This document shows, one piece after another, positions 34,566 through 44,866 of a stretch of 64,000 nt of DNA. Position 1 is the stretch's first letter. Each line of letters starts with the position of its first letter. The DNA is taken from positions 1,178,001 through 1,242,000 of the forward strand of contig CM039140.1 in the NCBI GenBank assembly GCA_022036555.1, given 5' to 3'. The position numbers and the translations under genes are program-made. Below the pieces are notes generated by a model, which was given only the letters and a program-made list of their open reading frames with translations, was not told the origin of the DNA and did not search any database. The stretch comes from Microstegium vimineum. Lineage: Eukaryota; Streptophyta; Magnoliopsida; Poales; Poaceae.

Positions 34566-36420
34566 AATAGCTCAGCCGGTATATCATAAGGTACGGAAGA
34601 GCCAAAACCGGTAAAGAAAAAAAATATTAGTTTTGTTTAATATAAGAGAGAAAAAAATCTATTTTTTTCCCTAGTTCATGAAGGAAACAGAGCCCAACCT
34701 GATCCAAATTCTACCAAATTAAGAATACCCAAGTGACATCATAATTATCGTATACTATATACTTTTTAATGTATAACAATTTACAACCATACTTATTGAT
34801 ATTGTTTTTAATATAAATTTAGTTAAATTTAAAATACTTGCACTCTGGTCCATTCAAATGTGAATCATCCTAAAAAACACGTTTAGATTAAACCTGATAA
34901 TGGTATGAAATCCAATGTAAACCCACCCCCATCCATTAATGATAAGCTCAACCTTAAAAATCAATCTAGTCTGTCAACTGTGTTGCTCCAACCACACCAA
35001 CCTAGTTCAATATGCTTTTTATATGCAACCCAAACCAAAATCAATTAAGAACTTAGGTCTTATTTGGATATGTATGTATTGACTTCAATTTATATTTGTT
35101 GGAGTGTATTGGAATAAAACTTAATTTTATTTCACTTCAATTCACTTGAGCACATGTGGATTGAGATGAATACTTACACATTTAAAAAGGCCTCGATATG
35201 GTGGGTTAACCATGTGGATCGCATCGGATGGGTGAAGTTTCACCTACACATCTGCACTGCAATCATACACGGCCATGAAAACACTCATCGGCCGTTGCCC
35301 TCGCCTGAGATTTTTGTTGTTTACTACTCCCTCCGGGCCCTTTTCTCACGTGTGCTCGCGTTTTTTTTCAGTTAGACAACTATTTTAGACGTCCGCAGCA
35401 AGTACGAGGTAGAATGTTTTGAAATACACAATGAAGTAAATATGGGTTGCACACAACAACCAATCAACTAGCTTTCCTGACGGCTTGCATGCATTCAATA
35501 ACTGTACGTTTCTTTGTGCCGCATGTATTGAACCACGAGTTGTGCAAGCATGATTATTATTCTCCTTGGTATCTGAGATTTTGCTGATATGCCTAAGAAA
35601 AGGACCCGAAGGGAGTAGGGAGTACCACGGTAATACAGGCAGAGGATTTGATGAACGGTAAGATGAGATATTTTGTTGTCTTTGATAGCCAATCACGGAG
35701 ACGTACCAGATAGGCGCGCTAGGCTATCAGTTTCAGTGCGTACATTGCATACTCCCTATATATCGCGATAAGCCGATGGACAGCCAACCTCGCATCGGTC
35801 GGCCGGTGCGGCCCTAGGGCCTAGGTGATGACTGAGGCTCTCGCCTCATTGGCCGGGAAACCGACGGCTGAGGCTCGCTCGCGCGGTTCGGCGTTCCATA
35901 CTCCCATCTACCGTGCACGTCGCTGTCGGAGCAATTGTGGGTTGTTTGCTTGCGTCCCAGGCACCTTGGCTAGCTGCCGACCTGACGGAGGAAAATAATT
36001 TGTTGTCTCTTTGTTGGGCTCAATTCAGCCATAAGTGACTTGTAGTTAGCCCACTAACACTCTGTAGCTCATAGAGTTCGTAGGCCAATAAGGCCATAAG
36101 TGAAGCCCATTACGAAGACTAGGGCCTCCGAGGCTCCGATTCAGCTCCCGTCCGCGCGGTCCGCCCGAAGTCACCAAGCGCCGGCGCCGCCCACTGCTTT
36201 CCATAATCGAGTCTTCAACCGAGCGCCGGCTGCGGGCTGCAGCGGGGAGCGCCTGAGGCCCCAGCAGCCAGGCGGCTAGGCCAGCTCCACCTCCTAGGCC
36301 TCAGGCGGCCAGTGGCCAAGGCCTACGGCCTCTGCGAACGGGGACGACCAGGCGGTCAGGGGCAGCCGGCGGCCGACAGCGCCCCTGCGGCCTGCCGCTC
36401 TCTCGGTGCTCGGTCCCTCC
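34566..36420. other. Intergenic; upstream region of CRM gene
   Basis: AT-rich to about 35,750, then GC-rich toward the CRM start, consistent with promoter and 5' UTR (about 36,120-36,420). Near 35,326 a TACTCCCTCCG motif resembles a Stowaway MITE start, but I cannot find its partner. No gene seen. Confidence 0.4.
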
Positions 36421-37786
36421 ATGGCGGCCCTCGCGCCGTGGATCCTACGGCGGCGACCCATCCGCTCAGTGGCGTCTCTCGCCTCCATTCGGTTAGTCCC
36501 CTCGCATCCCTCCAGCTCTACCGCCGTTTTCGTGCTCGGTCTAATCTTCCGCCTAACTGGCTGTTTATTTTTAGTGATTCGTGGCATCGAATGTGCGGGT
36601 CCTCTTCGTCAACTTCATCAGCGTCGTTCGAGTGTTTGTGGGGATGGTTTGGGCCAGAGGCACACGGACGGAGGTGGTGGCCGTGTTTTCAGCAGCCCGT
36701 GAGGTGCTGGAGCACGGCCGCGATCACACTTGATACGGACGGCAAGTTTGCGAGGTTCGGGGTCGGTGACACGGGCGTCGCCAAGCAGAAGGGCAGGCAG
36801 CAGTCGCCCCCAAAGAAGGAGAAGATGTCGAGGAAGGCCAAGGTCAATCAGCTCAAATGGTACCGCCTCAAGGCCAAAAAGAAGATGAAGTCACCCAACC
36901 CCGAAGTTAGGATCAGATACAAGCTTGAAAAGGTGAACTTTACTAAATTCTGGTGCATTGGTTGTGCTAGCTCGCCAATGGATTTGCTGATTTTTACTAG
37001 GATTCATAGCTGCATTGACAAGTTGTTTCGTGGAAATTTAGGCTAAGAGGAAGGAGGAATGGTTGATTGAGAAGCTGAGGAAGTATGAGCTCCCGATGAC
37101 ACCGGAGCCTGTTCATGACCCTGAGATTCTTACTGAGGAGGAGAAGTTTTATCTCAAGCGAACTGGGGAGAAGAAGAGGAATTATGTTCCTGTTGGGAGG
37201 AGAGGGGTTTTTGGTGGTGTGGTCCTCAACATGCATCTCCATTGGAAGAATCATGAGACCGTGCAGGTGGTTTGCAAGCCTTGTCGGCCTGGCCAAGTTT
37301 ACGAGTATGCTGAGGAATTGACAAGGCTCAGCAAAGGCACAGTCATTGATATTAAACCCAGTAATACAATTATATTTTATCGGGGAAGAACTATGTGCAA
37401 CCAAAGGTGATGTCACCTCCTGATACTCTTTCAAAGCAGAAGGTAACTAAAGCTAGTTTTTTGTGTTACAGTAGCCTATGCAGCTTGATGTCCAGATATA
37501 CCTGGTTGACTCTTTTATATATATACACACATCAATCTAATTTACTCAGCTTTATTTAAGACCTTTATTTAATGATTTTTTTTGTTCACCATAGGCCTTA
37601 GAGAAATATAGATATCTACAATCCCTTGAGCATACCAGCCAGTTTATTGAGAAGCTGGAGAAGGAGCTTGAAGATTACAAGAAGCATGTTGCTTTATTCA
37701 AGAACCGTGAGGGAGTTGCTTATGAGAAAATCAGCGATGAAGATACCACTGTTGATGATCCCGCAACTACCTCAGATTCTAAATGA
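36421..37786 (+). CDS. CRM-domain RNA-binding protein, one-base frameshift
   Basis: Four exons: 36,421-36,491, 36,575-36,932, 37,042-37,442 and 37,595-37,786, all with GT-AG borders. The start (CC-ATG-GC) opens an Arg-rich N-terminus that looks like an organelle transit peptide. Exon 2 ends in a basic segment (M-S-R-K-A-K, Y-R-L-K-A-K-K-K-M-K-S-P-N-P-E-V). Exon 3 carries the CRM domain with the GxxG loop (G-R-R-G-V-F-G-G), and exon 4 a Glu/Lys coiled tail ending S-D-S-K. The closest family I recognise is the single-CRM protein typified by Arabidopsis At3g25440. CRM proteins bind organellar group II introns or rRNA. Exon 3 is 401 bp: one base is missing near 37,384, which would stop translation at 37,408-37,410. 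With it restored the protein would be about 340 residues. This is either a sequencing error or a recent pseudogene. Confidence 0.8.
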
Positions 37787-38064
37787 GCCAACTCTTTGGA
37801 CATGCTGGCATGATAGATCTTTCAGTAGTGAAGGTTTGGTCAAATCTTGCAAGCCTACAAAGCTCAATGTTCACTATTCATATTAAATGTGCTGCCTTCA
37901 ATTGTGGTGATATAGGGAGCTAGTTTGAAAACTCAGATTCATGTAGAAGATAATAGTCATAGGATTTTAAAGGGGTGAGTTGTAGTCCTGGTTAGTGGAA
38001 AGCTGTATTACTTGAAAAATACCTCGATCATCAATCTATCTCCATAAGTAGCATGATACTGAGT

Positions 38065-38407
38065 AAGGGCGTACCCAGTGCCGTAGGCTCCCGCACTGCG
38101 GGGTCTGGGGAAGGGAAATAGCCCGCAAGCCTTTCCCGCACAAATGTGCAGAGGCTGGGGCTCGAACCCTGGACCTCTTGGTCACAGGCGGTAAAGCTCT
38201 ACCGCTTGCACCAGGGCCGCCCTTCAAAAAGGGGGCGTACCCAGTGCCGTAGGCTCCCGCACTGCGGGGTCTGGGGAAGGGAAAATAGCCAGGAGCCTTT
38301 CCCGCACAAATGTGCAGAGGCTGGGGCTTGAACCCTGGACCTCTTGGTCACAGGCGGTAAAGCTCTACCGCTTGCACCAGGGCCGCCCTTCACTTTTTTT
38401 TTTCTAT
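38065..38407. mobile_element. Au-SINE-like dimer with 17-bp target duplication
   Basis: Two head-to-tail copies (about 38,065-38,231 and 38,232-38,407) of a roughly 160-bp unit begin GGGCGTACCCAGTGCCGTAG and end GGGCCGCCCTTC, the second with a T-run. GGGGCTCGAACCC resembles a tRNA B-box. The whole is flanked by GTAGCATGATACTGAGT at 38,048-38,064 and 38,408-38,424. The paralogous site near 41,860-41,880 has one copy of that 17-mer and no insert. Structure and ends match the plant Au SINE as I remember it; the family name is less certain than the SINE call. Confidence 0.75.
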
Positions 38408-38938
38408 GTAGCATGATACTGAGTGCAGTAGCCTTTTAATATTTGTGCAATCTTTCATGTAAACACTTTATGATAAAATAGGACATTCTTTTGAATTGGC
38501 CCACTTTTATGTAGGTTTTTCACTTCTCAAGCTTCCTTGCTACATAGAAGGCAATGAAATCGTAATTTTGGTGCTGGAATAGTACTTCAGGTCCCTCTCA
38601 GAAATAAAGACTTTTGCTGTGATTGCAAAGGATCGTGGTCTACACTGCCACACGTTCACACTATACTCAAAGCATTTTTGCACCAATGGAGGACGTGAGA
38701 AGTGCACAAGATTTTTGTGCCTCAGTTGGGCGTGTTTGCTTGTTGGTCTACAGTTGTGTGCTTTTTTGCAGGTACTGGGCTGTTCTTTGAGAAGATGGGC
38801 ATGTGCAGAAGGACAATGAGGACTTTAAGGATTGGCTCGATAGAAAGGGAAATTATGAGTTATGATGTAATTTTAATTGTGAATCCTTTATATTGATACT
38901 TGGTGGATTACTTGAGGTGCTATGGAGTAATTCTTTAC

Positions 38939-39034
38939 AGGGTATCCTTGCTATCTAGAGGTTAGCAATGGGGGAGCACATGATTGGAGTGCTGAATCCT
39001 GTACATGTTAACCTCTAGATAGCAAGGATACCCT
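38939..39034. repeat. Perfect 26-bp inverted repeat
   Basis: Arms 38,939-38,964 and 39,009-39,034 are exact reverse complements separated by 44 bp. The second arm sits between two copies of ACATGTTAA (39,003-39,011 and 39,037-39,045). The paralogue near 45,973-46,040 has only the first arm. Confidence 0.9.
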
Positions 39035-39576
39035 TTACATGTTAAACAGTTTGAAGATGAGGCTGCTGCACTCTCCCATTGCTACGTTTTGTCAGACAAT
39101 GTAATCTATGTCCCTGCACAAAGGAATGTTAATTGAGTTTCTTTGTTAGTTGATTATATGATTGTATGTTTTGGAACAATATGTATTTACATATTGCCTA
39201 TAAATGATTCATCTATGATGATTGTGTGTTATGCTAATGATAAATATAAGAGAAGTGTAACTATAAGTCCGTGATCGAAATTATGGCATTATTGATTGTA
39301 TAAGACACATTTCGAAGGGAAAAATGGAGTGTCTTCTTGTATTAAATTTAGACTTCTCTTAGTATTCATATCTTGTATCAAGGAAAATTATGTCAAATAG
39401 TTGAAAGAGGGACCTCAATGAGCTCGAAACTTCTACTTCATGTAGTTCTTTTTTGTCACATTGGTAGACTTCTAGTTCTTCTGCAACCTTAATAGCACTT
39501 CATAAAAGCAGGTATAGAAAATCAACATGACTTAATCAGGCTTTGTTTGGATGGACTAGGACTACAGCGACGTAGA

Positions 39577-39648
39577 TATCGTTGCAAAAATGTATTTTGA
39601 ACAAGGTGTTGGTATCGTTGCAAAAATGTAATTTGAACAAGGTGTTGG
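39577..39648. repeat. 36-bp tandem duplication
   Basis: Two units starting TATCGTTGCAAAAATGTA at 39,577 and 39,613, differing by one base. Confidence 0.85.
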
Positions 39649-39649
39649 T

Positions 39650-39943
39650 ATTATTCTTTAGTCTCGGTTAATAATGTCTCTCACCACAACTGTTCCCCCC
39701 CCACAAGATTCGAACTCAAGACCTCATGCACTGCCTCACGCGTAGCTGACCACCCCACATGCTCAACACATCTGTCAATAAATTGGACTCTTCACTATTG
39801 AACCCACGTATCAAAGGGTCTTTAATCCCGGTTGGGAACACCAACCGGACTAAAGGGTTTGTCTACCTTTAGTCTCGGACATAAAATTAACCGGGATTAT
39901 TGCACATTTTAAACATCGATCAAAAGTCTATTCTCTAGTAGTG
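39650..39943. mobile_element. CACTA (En/Spm) transposon right end, truncated
   Basis: The segment ends TTCTCTAGTAGTG, whose reverse complement is the CACTACTAGAGAA terminus of grass CACTA elements. Subterminal motifs of the same type precede it (TAATCCCGGTTGG, CCAACCGG, TTTAGTCTCGG, CCGGGATTAT). No matching left terminus was found, so only one end survives. It lies about 30 bp from where UGT homology begins. Confidence 0.7.
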
Positions 39944-39974
39944 TTCACGGGCTCCAAATTAACTTTGTTTTGCC

Positions 39975-41351
39975 AAACGCTTCGCGCTCCGTGCAAGCTC
40001 CCCCGCGGCGGCGGGGGCGGCGTTCCTCAGGTTCCACGCGCTGCCCTTCGTGCCAGAGGAGCACGGCCTGCCAGCGGGAGCCGAGTCCACGGACGCTGTC
40101 CACGTCGGCCATTTCCTCGCGCTTTTCCAGTCCACCGAATCGCCCTCGCTCCAAGCCGCCTTCGACGCCTTCCTGGCCAGCGTCTGCGCCGACGCTGCTG
40201 ACGAAGAAGGCGCGGCGGTCGTCGTCGTCGTCGCTGACCCGTTCCAGGCGTGGACCACCGCCGCCGCGCGCCGGCGCGGCGCGAGGCACGCGTTCTTCGA
40301 CTCCTGCGGCGCGTTCGGCAGCGTGGTGTACCACTCGCTCTGGAACCACCTCCCGCACCGCCGCGCACCCGGAGACGAGGCCGAGGCGTTCTGCCTGCCC
40401 GACCACCCGGAGGTCACGGTCCACCGCTCGCAGCTCCCGGCGCACCTGCTCCTCGCCGACGGCATGGACCCGTGGTCCGCCATTCTCCGCCGGCAGATAG
40501 CGCTCGGGTACGACACCGACGCCGTGCTCATCAACACCATGGAGGAGTTGGAGCCGACCGGGCTACGCATGCTCCGGCAAACCTTGGGCGTGCCGGTCTT
40601 GCCCATCGGCCCGCTTATCCGCCTCCCGGCACAGCACACCGGCCACCGCAATGGCAGCGACAGCGACAGCATCATGCGGTGGCTGGACGCCCGTATGAAG
40701 TCGAAGATGTCGGTGCTGTTCATCTCGTTCGGCTCCCAGAACAGCTTACTGCCAGAGCAAATGATGGAACTGGCCGCGGCGCTCGAGCTCACCGGCCGGC
40801 CATTCGTCTGGGCCATCCGGCTCCCCGTCGGGTTCGGCGACGACGCCGGAACGTTCAGATGGGACAAGTGGCTGCCGGAAGGATTCGAGGAGAGGGTGCG
40901 CGCCAACGACACGGGCCTCCTGGTCCGCGGGTGGGCGCCGCAGCTGAGCATCCTGGCGCACGCGTCGACCGGCGCGTTCCTGAGCCACTGCGGGTGGAAC
41001 TCGGTGCTGGAGAGCGTGGCGCACGGCGTGCCCATCATCGGGTGGCCGCTGCAAGCGGACCAGTTCTTCAACTGCGACATGCTGGAGCGGGAGTGGGGCG
41101 CGTGCGTCGAGGTGGCCAGGGGGAACGCCGAGGGCTCGTCGGTGGTCGAGCGGGCGCGGCTGGCGGAGGTCCTGGAGACGGTAATGGGGGACACCGCCAA
41201 AGGGGCTGAGATGAGGCGGCGCGTGAAGGAGATTCAGGAACTGATCGGCAGCGCCCAAGAGAATGGTGCTTCCTCCGCGGAAGCGTTGAAGAAACAGTTC
41301 ACCTCGATGCTGCATGCTACAGATGCTAATGCGCCTGCCTTGGAGTGCTGA
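39975..41351 (+). CDS. UGT92A1-like UDP-glycosyltransferase, 5'-truncated
   Basis: Frame open from just after an in-frame TAA at 39,960 to TGA at 41,349-41,351, about 458 codons. No ATG lies near its beginning; the first in-frame ATG is 40,464. The sugar-donor half is intact, with S-V-L-F-I-S-F-G-S-Q-N, the W-L-P-E-G-F-E-E segment, and a full 44-residue PSPG box at 40,932-41,063 containing H-C-G-W-N-S and ending A-D-Q. Sequence style resembles UGT92A1. Compared with the N-terminal fragment at 56,579-56,874, about the first 60 residues are missing, including the P-F-P-A-Q-G-H loop with the catalytic histidine. It is therefore probably inactive unless a distant exon supplies them. A CACTA end lies upstream and a CRM-tail relic directly downstream. 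Confidence 0.8.
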   Translation, partial: KRFALRASSPAAAGAAFLRFHALPFVPEEHGLPAGAESTDAVHVGHFLALFQSTESPSLQAAFDAFLASVCADAADEEGAAVVVVVADPFQAWTTAAARRRGARHAFFDSCGAFGSVVYHSLWNHLPHRRAPGDEAEAFCLPDHPEVTVHRSQLPAHLLLADGMDPWSAILRRQIALGYDTDAVLINTMEELEPTGLRMLRQTLGVPVLPIGPLIRLPAQHTGHRNGSDSDSIMRWLDARMKSKMSVLFISFGSQNSLLPEQMMELAAALELTGRPFVWAIRLPVGFGDDAGTFRWDKWLPEGFEERVRANDTGLLVRGWAPQLSILAHASTGAFLSHCGWNSVLESVAHGVPIIGWPLQADQFFNCDMLEREWGACVEVARGNAEGSSVVERARLAEVLETVMGDTAKGAEMRRRVKEIQELIGSAQENGASSAEALKKQFTSMLHATDANAPALEC

Positions 41352-41441
41352 TGCCGGCGCAGTGCTCTGTTGCTACTGTTCCACATGGCAGCTGATGTCT
41401 CGTTTTCCTCGTTCCGGTGCAAGCAACTGTAATAATGATGG

Positions 41442-42311
41442 ATTGCTGGAGAAGCTGAAGAAGGAGCTTGAAGATTACAAGAAGCATGTTGCTTTATTCA
41501 AGAACCGTGAAGGAGTTGCTTCTGAATTATGATTAAATCAGCAATGAAGATACCACTGTCGATGATCCCACAACTACCTCAGATTATAAATGAGCCAACT
41601 CGTTGGACATGCTAGCATGATAGATCTTTCAGTAGTGAAGCTTTGGTCAAATCTTGCAAGCCTACAAAGCTCAATGTTCACTATTCATATTAAATATGCT
41701 GCCTTCAATTGTGGTGATATATATACAGGGAGCTAGCTTGAAAACTCAGATTCATGTAGAAGATAATAGTCATAGGATTTTAAAGGGAGGAGTTGTAGTC
41801 CTGGTTAGTGGAAAGCTGTATTGCTTGGAAAATACCTCGGTCATCAATCTGTCTCCATAAGTAGCATGATACTGAGTGCAGTAGCCTTTTAATATTTGTG
41901 CAATCTTTCATGTAAACACTTCTATGATAAAACAGGACATCCTTTTGAATTGCCCCCCTTTTATGTAGGCTTTTCACTTCTCAAGCTTCCTTGTTACATA
42001 GAAGACAATGAAATTGTAATTTTGGAGCTGGAATAGTACTGCAGGTCCCTCTCAGAAATAAAGACGTTTACTGTGATTACAAAGGATCGCGGTCTACATT
42101 GTCACACGTTCACACTGTACTCAAAGCATTCTTGCACCAATGGAGGACGTAAGAAGTGCACAAGATTTTTGTGCCTCAGTTGGGCGTCTGCATGAACTTT
42201 GAAACAACTTGTTGGTCTACATTTGTGTGCTTTTTGCATGTACTGAGCTGTTCCTGAGAAGATGGGCATGTGCAGAGGGACAATAATGATGACTTTAAGG
42301 ATTGGCTTGAT
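41442..42311 (+). pseudogene. CRM last-exon relic and proximal flank copy
   Basis: Homologous to 37,650 onward: the coiled tail of the CRM protein is recognisable, but a TGA at 41,530 ends the frame early and the original end codon is preceded by changes. The homology continues through the 3' flank to the LTR insertion at 42,312. It is a segmental duplication relic lying immediately 3' of the UGT frame, and may act as that gene's 3' region. Confidence 0.75.
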
Positions 42312-42714
42312 TGTCATGCGCAGTCATGAGGCTGCTATCGGCCCAATAGGTCCAAGAATCAATAGCTTAGTCATCAAGTTAGGTCAAGGGTGCTTAGCCA
42401 CTAAGTTAGATTTATGTTTGATCCCCTCTATATACTAGTATAATGTCTGTGCTAACGCAACAGTTTTATTTAGGAAAATGCTTTAAAAAACAACCAATTT
42501 GTTTTATAGAGTTTAACTTTTTATACAATAATATTTGAGCTTATATCTACCCTACTAATTCACCATATTCAGCGAAAACAATTTTAATTGTAGCTTCGCC
42601 GGTAGAGCAGATTCTTTCCGAGAGCTAAAGCTGTTTTTTTGGACCATTTGGCAAAACAGCTTCTCCTTCTAGTAAAAAAGATGAAAGGTCCAAAATAACC
42701 CTTTTATTTTTCAT

Positions 42715-43229
42715 TTGTTCTTCTCCTTTTTCTCTCTTTTCTCTCTCTTTTTTATTTATCTTTTTCTATTGTTTTCCTCTGTACCTTATCCGATAGCAGC
42801 ACGAAACTCCCGGCCTCCCCTTCGCCTCGCCTCGCATCCCTGCGCCTCCCCGTATCGCATCGCATCCTTCCCCTGCGCCACCCTCGCCGGCCCTCTCGGG
42901 CGCCTCCACGCATGCCCCGGCAGCAGCGGCCGCGGCCACGGCCACGTGCGACCCCCGGCGGTCCCACTGGCATGAAGCTCCGGCGCGAAGCTCTGGAGCC
43001 TACCTCTGTGGTCATCTTCTCCACGCCCATTCCCACCTCGGCAGTCGCCGTCCTTCTCCGCGCTCGTGGCTACATCGACGTCCGTCATCTACTCCCGTCT
43101 TCTTTCGCGTGCGCCCGTGATTTTCGCGCAGAAACAACCGGCGGCTGCCTTTCCGGGCGTGCGGGAGGAGAGCCGCCTTTTCGAGCGTGCGGGAGGAGGA
43201 GGATGATACACGCAATCCTGATCGTCTAA
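42715..43229. other. GC-rich block inside Helitron, possible captured fragment
   Basis: A CT-rich stretch followed by about 450 bp of high GC (42,800-43,210), with small open frames on both strands, contrasts with the AT-rich rest of the element. It could be promoter and first-exon sequence picked up from a host gene. I recognise no protein, and no frame is convincingly coding. Confidence 0.35.
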
Positions 43230-43409
43230 TCTGAGTGAGTAAGGAGAGAGAAAATTTAGAATAAATCTGGACAGTCTGTTTTAAACTTGTGATTTGTATG
43301 GGTGCATGATTCTGAGTACGCGAAGCAGGGGCTTCTCAGCGGGGTGCGTTTTTTACGTGGTCATAGGAAAGAAAAAGATGGTGAATTAGTAGGGTACATA
43401 TTATATATA

Positions 43410-43588
43410 CTCCCCGTCCCATTGAAAATGTCGTTTTAAAATTCGAGTCTTTTTGTTTGACCGTTCGTCTTATTTAATTTTTTTTTGTAATTCTTATTTA
43501 TTTTATTATATTTGTATAATTCATTTGAATAAGACGAACAAGTCAAATGAGAATCTAAAAGTCAAAAACGATAATTTCATCGTGGGAA
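43410..43588. mobile_element. Stowaway-like MITE
   Basis: A 179-bp AT-rich element bounded by TA on both sides. Left end CTCCCCGTCCCATTGAAAAT; right end, reversed, TTCCCACGATGAAATTATCG. An internal palindrome pairs GACCGTTCGTCTT with AAGACGAAC. TA targets and these ends fit Stowaway (mariner-like) MITEs, here decayed. Confidence 0.65.
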
Positions 43589-44101
43589 TATGTGTGTATG
43601 TATTTATCTGGAGTGTGTATGTTTGTTACATCGCTCAGTATAGTAAGTCTCTCTCGTGGAGTCTCTATTTTTTTTTGTCCTTGAAAGCTGATAATCATAT
43701 AGACAAATTTCATAACGTTGAGTTAAGCATAAAATTACAAATCCTTAAGATCTTTACTTATCCGGACATGCTTATTTATGACGACACAAGGTGCAGTATA
43801 TATCCTTGAATCATACGCACGCACGCACGCACAGTCCGTACACATAGACATTATTCTAATCTGATAGACGCACGCACCTGCTGAGGCACACAGATCTGCA
43901 TGTACCGCCTGTCCGTCGGCAGCGACCTCTGGCTGAGCTAATGCCACAATTTTAAAATCGCTATACTCTAGACAGATTGGCGTGATCAGTTAATTAATCG
44001 GTTACCTGTTTGGAAAGGAATAGATACAACACAGCCGGTTAAAATTTGAGAATATGAATGGGGAATTACCAATCTATTATTGCAGCCCCAGCAGCTCCGT
44101 G

Positions 44102-44300
44102 CGGCTGCAACCTGCAAGGATCAGAGGCAGCTATTGCAATTTTGTAATCTCCATGCGGCTGCAACCTGCAAGGAACAGAGGCAGGCTTCCAATCGTACGT
44201 TCGGCTGCAACCTGCAAGGAACAAAGGCAGGCTTCCAATGGATGACGGCAACTCCGTGCGGCTGCAACAAAGGAACAGGGGCAGGCGTCCAATCTGCAGG
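44102..44300. repeat. Four-unit tandem repeat, about 46-57 bp
   Basis: Units begin CGGCTGCAAC at 44,102, 44,156, 44,202 and 44,259, mostly continuing CTGCAAGGAACAGAGGCAGG and CTTCCAAT. Non-coding. Confidence 0.85.
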
Positions 44301-44866
44301 GGCAGAGGCAGGCGGACAGGGTCACAGGGATGACCAATCGGTGACTGCAAGGGGCGGATCCGTGTTTGCGGTCACGAGCGGATCCGTGTGCGTGAATAGT
44401 GGCAGATTTGCCGGCTGCCTGGCAGTGCGCTCACGAGCGGATCGGTGAGGAACCAGGATGAGACACACCATCTCCACCGTCCGATTTGAACGACTAAGGA
44501 GAGAGAAGTTTAAAAATAAATTTGGATGATAAATTTTAATAATGTTGTTTTTTCTGTTTTCTAGGTGGATGGATGGAGAACTTCTCAGTAGGGGATTTTT
44601 TTAGATGGACCTAAAAAAAGAAAAAGATGGTAAATTAGTAGGGTAGATAAAGAGAGACACGTCTGTCATTTGAAATTAAGCAAGAAATAATAAAGAAACA
44701 ATTTTAGTCTCCCTCAATCTCTCAAGCTCTTGGCAAAATATAAGGTTTAGTTATCTCAAAATACCACCAACATACCCTCACCCTAGCCCTCGTTCATCGC
44801 GCTCTAACCACTGAGCTACCATATATAACATCTGGTATCAGGTTGCTTTGATTTTGATCCACTACC

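Larger units (their letters stand above)
37787..39555. repeat. CRM gene 3' flank, duplicated downstream of the UGT
   Basis: The last exon and this flank are paralogous to 41,442-42,311 plus 45,890-46,630, with many substitutions and small indels, so the duplication is older than the transposon insertions. The region holds the 3' UTR, an Au-SINE-like dimer and a 26-bp inverted repeat, each absent from the paralogue. Confidence 0.8.
42435..44647 (-). mobile_element. Helitron nested in the 5' LTR, 2,213 bp
   Basis: Read on the minus strand it starts TCTACCCTACTAATTTACCATC at 44,647 and ends with a grass Helitron 3' terminus (reverse of CTAGTATAATGTCTGTGC at 42,435). Host bases are A and T. Removing it restores a 306-bp LTR, which confirms both ends. 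It contains a MITE, a tandem repeat and a second, internal 5'-end-like sequence, but no Rep/helicase frame. Confidence 0.85.

Noticed and set aside
36312..36932. Single long frame starting at 36,312 as the CRM N-terminus
   Set aside because: A model starting at ATG 36,421 with an intron at 36,492-36,574 joins in frame, has a better start context and a transit-peptide-like N-terminus.
40050..40052. Start codon for the UGT at 40,050
   Set aside because: The codon is GTG inside a conserved segment (F-V-P-E-E-H); it is not a plausible plant start.
39959..41200. 413-codon minus-strand frame over the UGT
   Set aside because: Antisense shadow of a GC-rich coding frame; no family features.
43815..43834. 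CGCA microsatellite as a functional element
   Set aside because: Only about four units of a simple repeat with no supporting context.
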